A stretch of DNA of 64,000 nucleotides, taken from NCBI RefSeq assembly GCF_026745355.1, contig NC_079209.1, positions 48,378,461-48,442,460 on the forward strand, written 5' to 3'. Source of the DNA: Beta vulgaris subsp. vulgaris (Eukaryota; Streptophyta; Magnoliopsida; Caryophyllales; Amaranthaceae). A model generated the notes under the pieces. That model was not told where the DNA came from. It did no database searches and was given only the letters and a program-made list of their open reading frames with translations. The number at the start of each line of letters is the position of its first letter. Position 1 is the first letter of the stretch. This document shows, piece after piece, positions 20,715 through 33,447 of the stretch. A program made the position numbers and the translations under genes.

Positions 20715-23305
20715 CTATGTCTAGATTGGATTTGGATTGACTTTTTTTGAAAATTTGGAGTTCTGGATTAGTTTATAAACGTGATTGGATCCAAAAATCT
20801 AAAATAAGGATTGGGCTTGAGTGTTTTTCGATAAATTTTATGGGTTTGAATTGAATTATTAGTTTTTATTGCTGGATTTTTATAGGATTGGATGACTTAC
20901 TTCTATTATCGAATTCATTATTTTGATGCTCGTGCCTATAATATTTCATCAAAAGAATAAATTTTAAAATTTTGGATATTTCAGGTTGGATTCAAGCTAG
21001 TGTCTAAAAATATGGACCGTATTGGTTCAAATTCTGATTAGTTTGGATTTGGATTGGAAAATTGAAATTTACTTTTGGTTCATTCCTAGTTCAAATAAGA
21101 CTAAGATTCTCATGCTCTACTAGTTATACACTTATAAGAATCCCTTAAGGTTAGGAAATGCTATGTTTATATTGCTCATAATATTTTTTAGATTTTACTT
21201 AAGCAACATAATTTAATTATAATGAATAAACAAAATAATTCAATTACAATGAAGACATACAAATATGTATGGTTGTCATTTAATTAGTATTCTTGGGTTA
21301 AAAATAGCATTATAATGTTACAAAATTGCAGAAGATAGTTTATCCAGTTCTAATATAAAAATCATATTATGTTATTGATTATATTGGGATTACATTTGTG
21401 TTTTTGTTAGTAACAAATATTTTGTTGTGGTAATATAATTTGCACATTATTCGGATTGTATTATACTGAGTTCATAATTTGACTAGTATCAAAATAATTC
21501 ATTAAGTAATTTAGGTTTCACAATAAACCATCTTTTGCTTGATTTATAAATTAAAAGAGAAAATATAATATGTATTGCGCTAAGTTTTCAATTTAACTAC
21601 CGGCACCAAAATATTTATCGCGAGTAACAAAGGTATGTTTCTAAATTTTCATTTGAGGGTGTGATCTACCTATACTTAATATGTGTCTCATATATTTTGT
21701 TTTTCCTTTTTACATTGACAAGTCTTAATTTTTTTAAGTTTCCTTGATTATATTTTCAATGTATGATATAAGCTAAAAAAACTGCAAACATAAATATAGC
21801 CAAATAAATACTTCATAACTTTATATACTATTATATATCCTCAATTATATAGTCACAACTACAATCACGTATAAAACAAAACACGTCAAATACTCAAGTT
21901 TTAGGTCCCAAAATAAAAGAATTATCTTCAGATAGGATTTTTGCAATGATCCACAATCATTAACTTAAACTGGTATTCAATCATCAACTTAAGCTGTCTT
22001 TCTTAACATTATTGTGAACACCACCATAGCCAAGAGTTCTTCCTTTAAAAATATGGTCTTTATTTATTCAACCTTCAATTATGGAAGCAAATGTTGACTA
22101 TATAATTTCTTATATGCGAGTTACATATAAAGACAATTAAGTTAGAATTAATGTATTAATAAAAGACAAAGAATTTGACATATATGTAAAGATTGTGATA
22201 CTAAAATAATTCCATTGTTGATATAGATAACTATAACACTATTTTTTTTTAAACGTAACTCATTCGTTGTAGATTGTTCAACAGTATTTGCGATTCCGTT
22301 TATTTTTAACTTATGTTATTGTTCATTAATCTTGATACTAATATAAATAGTAACGTGGTCAATCAACACGATTGGTCATAAGTCAAGACCTAGATATATC
22401 TGCCGTCATTTTTTTCCACCTTCTTATCTTCTATATACAACTACTACTAAAATATCGAAATAGTTTAACGGTATGATTAACCCAAAACTATTATAGAAAT
22501 TATTTAAAACATGGCTTAATGGACAAATAAAGGTTAGATAATTCATGATTTTTGCTCAATTTAATATAAAATATTTTCAAATTAACATATAACATACAAA
22601 GTTATATATGCTTACCAATTTTCGAGATTTTATGGATGTAATAATTTCGTCTGCTCCACAAGTTAAGTTTGAGACCACTTTTAATCTCGCCCGAAAAGAA
22701 GAATATGGTTGATTTTATCAACCCCTTAAAATCAATTTAAGTAGCTCGCTGGAACTAAATTTGTTGGCCGAAAAATTACTCGAAATTGATGACTATCTTC
22801 TTTGTTGGAGTTAATGGATTTCTTATTTATTCTTTGCTTGGTGTTAATGGTAGATAAAGTTACTCTTAAGTTCCGTTTTTTTAATTATTCGTGACAGTAA
22901 AAAAGTCTTCCATCAAAATATTTTAGTTTCTCAATGAAAGTTGCCCGACAATCTTACCACTCAAAATGAAGAAATGTTGGAGTTTATAAGAGATTTTTTA
23001 GAAACTCAAAAGTTTGCTTCAAAAGAATGTGAAGAGTCTCTTGTTCCACATTGAAAGAATAAAAGGGAATTGTAAAGGTTTATAACCATTATTCTTCCTC
23101 TACCCTTTGAGTTGTGTAGCAATGAGGCTTTTAGTAGGTATGTGGTGATTAGAGTCACCACACGCGCGCCGCCCGGTCCGGGCCATGGGACTTGGGACTT
23201 GGGATTTGGGGAATAAAATTAACTTAACTAAATTTTTGGGTCATCCAGTCACCACTTTTTTTTTTGTTTTAATGAGGTGACCTATTTCTAGTGGTGTATC
23301 TAGAT
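20715..23305. other. Long gene-free AT-rich stretch
   Basis: No frame above background and no convincing transposon ends were found in 2.6 kb. Near 23165-23215 a short GC-rich stretch (gcgcgccgcccggtccgggcc) and a 'gggacttgggacttgggatttggg' direct repeat stand out. A 'ttgttccacattgaaagaat' word near 23041 resembles words seen in LTRs but no borders were found. Confidence 0.5.
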
Positions 23306-23955
23306 TAGGGATGGCAATTCAGTCCGAATCCGACCCTACTCCGCTCCGATCCGAAGGAAAAAATCCGAGTTGACTCCAACAAAAAAGTAATCCGACTCCG
23401 TTTAAAAAATCCGACTCCGAGTCGGAGGAGGGTCGGAGTCGGATCTCATAAAATAATCCGACATCCGAATCCGACTCCGACTTTGAGTCAATCAATCCTT
23501 TTTTCTTATTTATGTAATGTATTATTTATGTATAATCTGAGTTCGACTTTCAGCCAATTGTATTATATAGGATTTTCTCATAGAAAAAATGATTGTTAAA
23601 AATAATAGTAATAATTAGATTATTTATACTATATAAGATTTCAATATGATGATTAAAATAAATTGTAATGATTAAATTATTGTATTATAGAAGACTATTC
23701 TATTATAAAAAATTGGAACAAAAATAAGTCGGATCAGGTTCGGGGTCGGATGTTCGGATTTTAAGTCGGATGTCCGAATTTTAAGTCGGGTCGGATCTCG
23801 GAGTCGGATGTTCGGATTTTAAGTCGGGTCGGAGTCGGATTTTCAAAGTCGGATGTCGGAGTCGGAGTCGGACTCAGATTTAAAATCCGACTTTCTGTAG
23901 GGTCGGAGTCGGATTATGCATAATCCGGTCCAAGTCCGACCCGTTGCCATTCCTA
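23306..23955. mobile_element. hAT-type MITE with perfect target duplication
   Basis: 650-bp element: left end TAGGGATGGCAA, right end the complement of TAGGAATGGCAA. The flanking eight bases ATCTAGAT are identical at 23298-23305 and 23956-23963. The subterminal parts are rich in GTCGGA / TCCGAC words in opposite orientation on the two sides, allowing a long stem. The core is AT-rich and non-coding. The element at 37873-38418 belongs to the same family. Confidence 0.93.
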
Positions 23956-24239
23956 ATCTAGATTGTGGTAATGGTAATGTTTTGTAGTGCAAGTTTGTGA
24001 AGATATTTCAATGTTAACATTTATGGTAATGAAACTTGATATCAAAACATGTGTTTTCCTTCACAAATTTCCATTTTCACTCAATACCACCTTCGCGAAT
24101 GGTAATGGATAGTAATGAAACTTTAGAAAGAAAATAAGCGTTTGGGAATAAAGTAGGCAAGTAGCAATACTATAGAGGCTGACATTGAAATGCCTTCACA
24201 AATTTACGCTAGAAACCATTACCACCATTTAATACTGCT

Positions 24240-24640
24240 AATCAAACCGATCGTGAGTGTATGTGTACCCTATCTCATGATAGGGATAAAACTTTTTTTT
24301 GTTTTTGATCCCATGAATTAATTTCAGGCGTTACTATTTTTGTCCCAACTCAACCCAAGAATAGGCCTGTATTTTCCATCCCAAACCCATGCCTGACCCG
24401 AAAACCAAACGATTGTGTAAGAAACGAGCGTTTAAACATAATTGGCAGGCATGGTGAATGGTGATGAAGAGAAGGAATATCCTTTAGCCAATTATCCACC
24501 CAAGGGCTAAGAGTATCCTGGTTACACTGATAGTAATCATCAGATGATGTTACCAACTTCAACTTGAGCTGTATATTCTTTAGCCACCCAATAAATCGGC
24601 AAAAATCCAAAAGAGTAGGTGTTGAAAATTGACTAAAATA
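24240..24640 (-). other. Unrecognised minus-strand open frame
   Basis: A minus-strand frame of 86 codons (24610-24350) extends without stops a little beyond its ATG on the 5' side. It has no motif I recognise. It might be a decayed gene or transposon fragment upstream of the first MSL gene; the evidence is only openness of the frame. Confidence 0.2.
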
Positions 24641-24729
24641 TAGGAGGAATTCAGATATAGATATAAATAATGTGGAATAATTGTATGGAAATTATTACAA
24701 ATTCATCACACGTTCAAGGAGCTAACTTA

Positions 24730-24860
24730 AATAATTTTGTAATTTAAGCCGACATATTAATACCCATTACCAATACCATTGATTAATTGAACACACCCAC
24801 CGCCAATTTCACACCTTTTAAAATCACCCAAATTATGGGCATTGACACTATTTCTTATTT
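24730..24860 (+). promoter_or_regulatory. Upstream region shared by the two MSL genes (copy 1)
   Basis: The stretch with 'gtaatttaagccgacatat' and 'accgccaatttcacac' matches the region near 29760-29870 upstream of the second MSL gene ('taatataagccgtcatat', 'accgccatttccact'). Both lie about 0.6 kb before the coding start. This shows the duplication included promoter sequence; conserved boxes may be regulatory. Confidence 0.4.
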
Positions 24861-25318
24861 GGTTTAAAATTATACTATATACTTGCAATTCATGATCAGA
24901 TAATTATTGCTAGAAAATCCATGTTCCTCCAATTTGGGAGTAAGAATTTCCAGGTTAGTTTATCAGTTTTGCTAAACATTTATGCTAAAAAGTTGTCAAA
25001 TTTTTTGAATATAAGAATGTTTGAACTTTGAATGATTGACAGTGGGTACTTTGGATGGTTGTAGTTTTGAGGTTGTTAACTAGTTGACTAAAAGCCATTT
25101 TTATTTTGTTTGTAAGAAGTAAGATATTTGTCTGATTGGCAGATTGAATTACTTTAAGATAATATCTTTTTTATTTTTTGGGATATGGTTATTGTGTATA
25201 TTTGAATCTGTTTGTTCTTGGGATTTTCAATCAATTGTTGTTGGTGGTGGGATTGGTGATTTGGTGGGGTATCGCGTATCCACTGGGTAGATGTATCAAT
25301 CTCCGTAATTCAAATACA

Positions 25319-28221
25319 ATGGAGGGTACCAGAGATTTGTATGATCAAAGTGCAACTGATGATGTTATAGTATCTATAGTTGCTACTGGAATAGTGGCTG
25401 ATATGAACAAGGGAGGTGGAAGTTCAAGTAGTGTAAGCACATCCCAAGAGGGTTTTGATTTTGGGATTAAATCAGTGAACAAAGAGGTGAAGGACACTAC
25501 TCAACAGGGTAAATTTTCTATAAATACCAAAATACCTCCTGAAATTAGTATGATAAGCCCCTTGTCAACTCCCCAACGACCTCCGAAAATCCCAAGTGAG
25601 CTCACAAGGAGGCGAAACTCCCTAGCTAGATCAGCTTTATCAAGAACGAAATCACGATTTGTTGAGCCATCATATCATCCTGGTGATGAAGATTTCATTG
25701 ATGAAAGCACTCGTGTATTAGTAGGTTCGAAGACACCTCTGAGAACGCCTAGGGTGTCTCCTAGAGTTAGTGTAGGCACTCCAGTTATCCTTAAATCACC
25801 ATTTTCAGTCCAAGGAAATGATGATGAGGAGGATGAGGATGTTTACAAATCCATTGATCTTCAATTAGATCAACAATCTCGTAAGAAATTGAAAGTTCTC
25901 GTAATACTAGAGTGGATGATATTCCTTAGCTTGATGGGTTTATTAATCGCTAGCTTAACTATCCAACGTTTGAAAGATACCTCGGTATGGAGTTTGGGAC
26001 TTTGGAAATGGTGTGTCTTCGTCATAGTCATCTTTTGTGGTCGTTTGGTTACAGGGTGGTTTATCACCATTCTTGTTTACTTGGTGGAACGAAAACTCTT
26101 GCTTAAGAGGAAAGTTCTGTATTTTGTATATGGACTAAAGAAAAGTGTACGTGTTTTCCTTTGGTTGAGTTTTGTTCTTGTAGCATGGATTTTGTTGTTT
26201 ATCCATGGGAACAGCAAGTCAAGGAAGACAAAACAAGCATTACATTATATTACAATGGCTATTGCTGGGTGTCTAGTTGGAGCTGGAATATGGCTAGTAA
26301 AGACTATACTGATTAAAATTTTAGCCCTATCTTTCCATGTCAAGAGGTTCTTCGATAGAATTCAAGAGTCGTTATTTGATCAATATGTTCTTCAAACGCT
26401 TTCTGGCCCTCCATTTATGGAGATGGCGGAAAGTTTGAACAGATCAAGAAACAGTGGTCGATTGAGTTTAGAGAAAATGACAAAAGGTGAAAGATTAAAA
26501 GAAGAAGTTATAAATGTGGAGAAGCTAAATAAGATAAACCAAGAAAAAGTTTCTGCATGGACCATGAAGGGGTTGATCAATGTCATAAGGAGAACAAAGC
26601 TGTCTACTATATCCAATACCCTTGAATATGGTGAAGATGATGAGATGGGTGAGCAAAACAACGAGATCACGAGTGAATGGGAAGCAAAAGTTGCTGCTGT
26701 TACAATCTTCAACAATGTTGCTAAACCTGATTGCAAGTAAGACAATGCACCTTCCAGCATTTCTCTTCTGTATCTCTTGAGTAAAAATTTATAATTACGA
26801 ATCATTCTAAATGTATTATTCTACTTCTTTATCATTTTTGGAACTAGGTGTATCGATGAGGAAGATCTCTTACGTTTCATGAAAATGAATGAAGTGAACC
26901 AAGTATTCCCTTTATTTGAGGGTGCTGTTGAAACAGGAAAGATCAAGAAGTCAGCTTTAAAGAAGTGGGTGGTAAGACACTGCATCTGAACTATGCTTTA
27001 TTTTCTTTAACTTAATAAGTCTTCTGCACACAACTGTAATTAAATAATGAGTTTGCGGACTAATCAGGTCCAATCAGGTTTAATAAGTTCAGTTCAAATT
27101 AGTTCATGTGAAGCGAATGCACCCTAAGTAGTATAGAGATGATTCTTACATGTTAATCTCTGGTTGCAGTTTAATGTGCTTAGTTAAAATCAGTATAAAG
27201 ATATGATTCTTACAAATTTATTGCTGGTGGCAGGTAAATTCTTACTTAGAGCGTAAATCACTTGCTCATTCGTTAAATGACACGAAGACTGCTGTGGAGG
27301 AGCTGAATAGAGTAACTTCAGGCGTGGTCTTGATTATTATAATTATAGTGTGGAACCTTATGATGGGATTTTTGACCACCAAAATACTTGTTTTCATTAC
27401 ATCTCAGCTGCTGCTGGTGGTATTTATGTTTGGCAATTCTGTCAAGACTGTTTTTGAGGCAATAATATTTGTGTTCATAATGCATCCATTTGATGTAGGT
27501 GACCGCTGTGTGATTGATGGTGTTCAGGTAACCTAAGAATGCCTAAACATGCATAGACCTTCATTGCGTTCTGGAAAGTGATCACATTCATTTGTATTCA
27601 CCAATTGAGCTCTTTTATTTGCAGATGATTGTTGAAGAGATGAACATCTTAACCACAATTTTCTTAAGATATGATAACGAAAAGATAATCTATCCAAATT
27701 CAACTCTGTCAACCAAACCCATCAGCAACTTCTATCGGAGCCCAGAAATGGGTGACTCAGTGGAGTTTGCAGTTGACTTCTCGACTACAGTAGATGTCAT
27801 CGCTGCTCTAAAGACTAGAATTAAATCGTAAGTATCTGCATTCTGCACATCAGAGTGAATTTGTTGTCATCTAAATTGTACATTGTCAGTACTCTGTCTC
27901 TTTTGTATCATGATTCTGGTTTGGTGGGTGGTGCTAATTACAGCATACTTTTATGGGTTCAGGTATCTAGAAAGCAAACCTGAACACTGGAGACCAGGTC
28001 ATAGTGTTCAATTGAAAGAGATAGTGGACATGAACAAGATTAAGATGACTCTTTATGCCACCCATACTATCAACTTCCAGAACATTGGAGAGAAAGGCAG
28101 CAGAAGATCTGATCTTATCCTCGAGCTGAAGAAAATTTTTCAGGAGTTGGGAATTATATATCACCTTCTTCCACAAGAAGTGCATGTCAAACATGTTGAA
28201 TCTGCTTCTTTTTCCCAGTGA
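25319..28221 (+). CDS. Mechanosensitive channel MSL10-like (copy 1), five coding exons
   Basis: MscS-like plant channel of the MSL10 group: a plasma-membrane, stretch-gated ion channel with a long cytosolic N-terminus. Coding exons: 25319-26736, 26848-26971, 27234-27527, 27625-27827, 27963-28221; all introns are GT..AG and the sum is 2298 nt (765 residues). ATG 25319 is the first in-frame one. The N-terminus has the family 'STPQRPPKIPSELTRRRNSLARSA' type segment; four hydrophobic segments follow in exon 1 (near residues 200-350), then the conserved SFHVKRFFDRIQESLF. Exons 3 and 4 give the pore region and MscS domain: GNSVKTVFEAIIFVFIMHPFDVGDRC and KPISNFYRSPEMGDSVEF. Close paralogue of the gene at 30431. 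No breaks seen. Confidence 0.93.
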
Positions 28222-30430
28222 TGATTTAAGTATTCGGCTGCAAGGTACCTTCTATGACTTGTTATGATTGGTACTTGTCTTGAACGCGTTCTGCACCTCT
28301 CAAGAATGTTTACTTCTTATTATACTGGTTGGCCTCAAGTGATCACTACAAAGAGACAAGTTACTTTATAATCCAAAAATTCCAATAAAATATGGTATGA
28401 TTATAAGATTTAAGAAGGAAAACGCAATTAACATTGTACTAAAAGCTACATTACTCGGACTCAATACTTGTGTGTGAGCAATGTCATGCTCGGTATTTGA
28501 AATTAAAAAAATTCGTGTTTTTGGTCCAAAGTGAAGCATCAATATCAATGTTGGGTTTCAAGAATTAGAAACAAGTACCTAAATTAAGATGAAGAGTTCA
28601 TGCATATTGCTGATAGTCAAAAGACTTCTCTGCTTTTAACATAAACTGCAAGTCTAGCTAATCAAGTACATATTTTGTTAATGCATGAGCATGCTGCTTT
28701 ACTTGACTGATGGACTTTTCTTTTTTACATTTCTCCTGGCAGGTGTAGTGGTGCACATACATGTGAGTGTAAATTTGTATAGGAAAGGTTTCATACTTGT
28801 GAGTGTAAATTCTTTTCATATCGGTTGATACAATGGCTACGAAAATAAGTAGTAGTGAATCCAACATCCTCAAGTGTATAATGTATGATGAAATGTGGCA
28901 TATGTGATAGTGAAACTTCAAATTTGCACTTGTTTTTGTACTCTAATTAAAGACACTTGTTAATACCAATTTCGTTCGTCGCGAGCTTTTAGCTTTCTTT
29001 GACCATATACTCTGCTGCTTGGTTTCTACATTGTTGTTATTATGTGAAAGAGTAGACTGGTGGATCCTGCTTCAAGTTAGTTACCAGAAAGTCCTCGCGA
29101 ACTAATATTTTAAACTTTTTGGCAATCTAAAATCTAGATATCTGGTCATTCTTTTTTGGGAATGCCAATTCTTGATACCAATACTTGGTAACTGGATAAA
29201 CTGGTATATTGTTGTTTTTATCTATCACAGAAAAAGAAAAGAATTAAAAAATTCTCTGTGGTAAAACAAAATATCTCCCATTTCCCCCTAGAATAGATTC
29301 TGGCAAACCATGATGCTATAGCTTCCATTCGATTAATTCTTACCAAATGAGTATTTGTGAAGGCGACGAGGAGCATGAGGTATTTGGGCCTCTTTCAAAC
29401 AGAAGATTATGTAAGAGGATGATTCCACCAATATCAGAAGATAAAAGGGGAACAAAAGAAAAGAACAATCAAAAACCAAAAAAATTCTAATAATAGTAGT
29501 GTGCAAATAATCACAATGAAATTTCTACCCAAAATAAGAGTTAGTTTCCAAAATTACAAATAAATCAATTTGTGATGTGCAACTAGTTGCTATCACAATT
29601 AAGAATTAGGAAAGCCTCAAACTAAAGGATTCTTTTGACAATATTTGTGGTGAGACTGATCTTATAAAAATGTCTGTGTTACTCAAAGGGTAAGAATAAA
29701 ACTTAAAAAGTTTCTAATGATTCTTTTGTTATCTATAAATGTCGTGGAACTGAATAATTATGTAATATAAGCCGTCATATCTACCTGCTACTACATGAAC
29801 ATATCAACCGCCATTTCCACTCCATTTAAAATTGCATTTCATAGACTATTGACTTCTCTTATCAAGTAGTTGCTGCTTGAGTTTTTCTTTAATCAATTTG
29901 CAATTTCCAACTTGCAATAGGAGCTTAGAAAATGCTTGCTGAAGAAACCATGTCCCTCAAAACTGCTAACTCAGAATAACAAACAACTTTAAGGTGAGTC
30001 AAAGGGTCACTTTTAATCATTACCTGTTAAGCTTAGCTAAAAGCTAATCTTTGTCTTTTATGCTTTACATTTCCTGGAAATTTTAAGTATAAGATAATCA
30101 TGCATTTATTAGATGATGTGCAAAACTGACTGGAATGAACTGGGTATGTATATTAGCTATTTCCCAAGTTATTTGCTTGTTTTCATATAATCTGTTGGTT
30201 TGTGTTGCTTGTTTTTGAAGCTTCTCTATGTTTATTGTAGGGATAGGGTGGTGTGCAGATAATCGTGCTTCTTCTGGGATCTTCGCCGAGTTGATATCTG
30301 TTGGTCATAGTGGTGGTGGTGGTGGCAATTCGGGATTTTTTAATCATACATAGTGAATGTATGTTTGTGTGTTTAGCTAGCAGCTCAGAAGTGAGGCTGT
30401 TACAGTTGGTATCATTGTAACTGAATTCCA
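28222..30430. other. Spacer between the two MSL genes
   Basis: Contains the 3' flank of copy 1 and the promoter and leader of copy 2. Short frames here have no features. Around 29760-29870 it matches the upstream region of copy 1. A leader intron for copy 2 is likely in this family but I cannot fix its borders. Confidence 0.45.
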
Positions 30431-33400
30431 ATGAAGGCTAGAAGAGAGTTCTCTAAGCCAAGAGAAGCCCAAGATGTTGTATTATCTATTCTTACTAGTG
30501 GAGTAGCAGCTGACAGAAATAAGGGAAGTGGTTCTGGCATTGAGTTGCCAAGGCAGGAAAATTTTCCTGTAAACACTGAAATGCTTCCTGAAGTTTCAAA
30601 GATTATGCCCATGTCAACTCCCCGAGAACCTCCTAGATTTCCGAATGAGCTTACCAGAAGACGCATTTCTCTAGCTAGGCCGGCCTTCTCAAAGCCCAAA
30701 TCACGGTTTTTTGAGCCACCATATCCCAGTGATGAAGCTTTGAATCGTCAAACCTCTCGAAAAGCTACTTCAGTTATTTCAAAATCACCATTAACAGCTC
30801 AAGGAAAAGAAAAGGAGGAAGATGAGGGTGTTTACATATTCACTAATGTCAAAGTAAATAAGCAGCCTCGTAAGAATATCAAAGTTTTTCTTTTGCTAGA
30901 GCTGATTGTGTTTGTTATCTTGGCAAGTTTGTTGGTTGCTAGTTTGATTAACTACGATTTGCAAAATATGTCAATATGGAGTTTGGGGATCTGGAAGTGG
31001 TGCGTTTTGTTCATAGTAATAGCTTGTGGTCGATTGATATTAGAGTGGTCCATCAATGTTCTTGTTTACTTGGTGGAGCTAATTCTACCTTTTAAGAAGA
31101 AAGCTCTCTATCTTGTCAATGGGATGAAGAAAAGCGTACAGGTTTTCCTTTGGTTGAGTGTTGTTCTTCTTGCATGGATTTTCTTGGTTATTCGCGGTAA
31201 TAACAGATCAAAGAAATCCACTGAAGTATTGCATTATATTACAATAGCCATTGTTGGATGTGTAGTTGGGGGTGGAATATGGCTTGTAAAGACTTTACTA
31301 ATTAAGACTTTAGCTTTGTCTTTCCATGTCAAGAGGTTCTTTGATCGAATTCAAGAATCATTATTTCATCAGTATGTACTTCAAGCTCTTTCCAGGTCTC
31401 CAGTAATGGAGACGGTAAAAAGTGTAGCCAAATCGCGAAAGAGTCAGTTGAGTTTGAAGCGAAGGACAAAAGATGAAGGGATAAAAGAAGAGGTAGTTAA
31501 CATGGAGAAACTTCAGCAAACAAAGCAGGAGGAAGTCTGTGCATGGACCATGAAAAGATTGGTTAATGTCATAAGGAGAACAAAGCTGTCTACTATTTTC
31601 GACAATCTTGACTTTGGTGAAGATGCTGAAATGGGTGAGCAAAACAACGAGATCAAGGATATATGGGAAGCGAAAGGTGCTGCTGTTAAGATCTTCAACA
31701 ATGTTGCAAAACCTGGTTCTGAGTAAGATTATCCAACTTCCACCTATTCTCTGTCTCTTTGAGTATATCTTATGGGACTCTCTATACTTAAAACAAATTC
31801 GTTTATCTGACATAAAGTCTATTAGTTGGACAAAAGATAAAAATAAAATTTAGAAAACGTTAAGACTTAGTCTCAAGGTGATCTATGAAAAGGTTCTACT
31901 ACACAGAGTATAAGCTAAAACAGAATGTGCAAAATGTTATTTGGTTTGACAACATATATCTGGTCAGACGGTTAGACAGAAGGCCTGTTGCTAAAATTAT
32001 TGCTATAACTCTGTTTCATGTTGTGGACCTAGGTATATCGAAGAGGAAGATCTCTTGCGTTTTATGGAAATTAATGAAGTGAATGAGCTATTTCAATCCT
32101 TTGATGGAAATATAGTAAGTGCACCAATCAAGAAGTCGGCCTTAGAGAAGTGGGTGGTAAGAAACGTGCCTCGAGTTCATTTGGTTTTGTTCATCTTAAG
32201 TGTAAACTTGAATCTTACATATCAATATCTGCTTCCAGGTTAATGCTTACTTAAAGCGTAAATCACTTGCTCATTCGTTAAATGATACTTATACAGCTGT
32301 GGATGATCTAGATAAGTTGGCTTCAGGCGTGGTGTTGATTGTTGTAATAATAGTATGGAATCTCATGATGGGATTTTTGACCACCAAAATGCTCGTCTTT
32401 TTTTCAACTCAGCTTCTTCTTGTTGCATTCATTTTTGGCAATACCGTCAAGACTGTGTTTGAGGCAATCATATTTGTATTTGCGACACATCCATTTGATG
32501 TGGGAGACCGTTGTGTGATTGATGGTGTTCAGGTATAGTAAAACTGTCTAAAGCATGATCATGATTTTTATCCTTGAGCTAAATGTCATGCATTTGCATT
32601 AATCAATTAAGGTTTTATGGCAGATGGTTGTTGAAGAGATGAACATCTTGACTACAATCTTCTTGAGATATGATAATGAAATGATTACCTATCCGAATTC
32701 TGTTTTGGCAACCAAACCTATCAGCAATTTCTATCGGAGCCCAGAAATGATCGACTCAGTGGAGTTTACTATCGATTTCTGCACTACAGCAGAGGCCATC
32801 GCTGCTCTAAAAGATCAAATTAAGGCGTAAGTCTCTTTTTTCACTCAAAAGGGAGAAACAATCCCATCTTTATCATGTACTCTTTACCTGGTTTTGCTGA
32901 ACTGAACTGTGTTACCTTATTTATCACTATGGTATGCAAATAGTTGCATATCATAGTGGTGTTTCGCGTAAAATTGGAGAAAGTGATAGCCATTTTGGGG
33001 ATTCAAGGGGAATATAGGTAATATTTGGTGCAATGAAAAACTACTTACCCAACATAACCCAAAATGCCACTTTGTAATATGCACTATGTATAACCCAAAA
33101 TGCCACTTTGTGATATGCACTATTCATATTGCTTTTGAGTCGAATGTTCATTTCAGTATACTTTATCTGAACTCAGGTACATAGAAAGTAAACCAAGGCA
33201 CTGGAAACCATCTCACAGTGTGCAATTGAAAGACATTGTAAACATGAACATGATTAACATGGTTCTTTACATCACCCACACTATCAACTTCCAGAACATT
33301 ATAGAAAAAGGCGACAGAAGATCTGATCTTGTCTTGCAACTCAAAAGCATCTTTGAAGAGTTGGGAATTAGATATCATCTTCTGCCGCAAGAGTTGCATG

Positions 33401-33447
33401 TTACATATGCTGGGTCGTTTGCAACTACTTCTGCTGCACAGAGCTGA
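30431..33447 (+). CDS. Mechanosensitive channel MSL10-like (copy 2), five coding exons
   Basis: Tandem paralogue of the previous gene with the same exon plan: 30431-31722, 32033-32156, 32239-32532, 32624-32826, 33177-33447; GT..AG throughout, 2184 nt (727 residues). Exons 2, 3 and 4 have exactly the same lengths as in copy 1 (124, 294, 203 nt). The shared blocks are FPNELTRRRISLARPA, SFHVKRFFDRIQESLF, GNTVKTVFEAIIFVFATHPFDVGDRC and KPISNFYRSPEMIDSVEF. The N-terminus is about 40 residues shorter than in copy 1, with acidic and linker parts differing most. Intron 4 carries a small inverted-repeat insertion (32941-33123). Both copies appear intact, so sub-functionalisation is possible. Confidence 0.93.
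32941..33123. mobile_element. MITE-like insertion in MSL copy 2 intron 4
   Basis: Left end ATAGTTGCATATCATAGTGG and right end, complement of TAGTGCATATCACAAAGTGG, are imperfect inverted repeats. Just inside the right end is a direct repeat of about 35 bp ('aacccaaaatgccactttgt..tatgcactat', twice between 33056 and 33123). The equivalent intron in copy 1 is much shorter (135 bp) and lacks it, so the insertion came after duplication. Confidence 0.5.

Noticed and set aside
25178..25318. N-terminal extension of MSL copy 1
   Set aside because: Would start at TTG; the first in-frame ATG is 25319 and the extension is not part of the family N-terminus.
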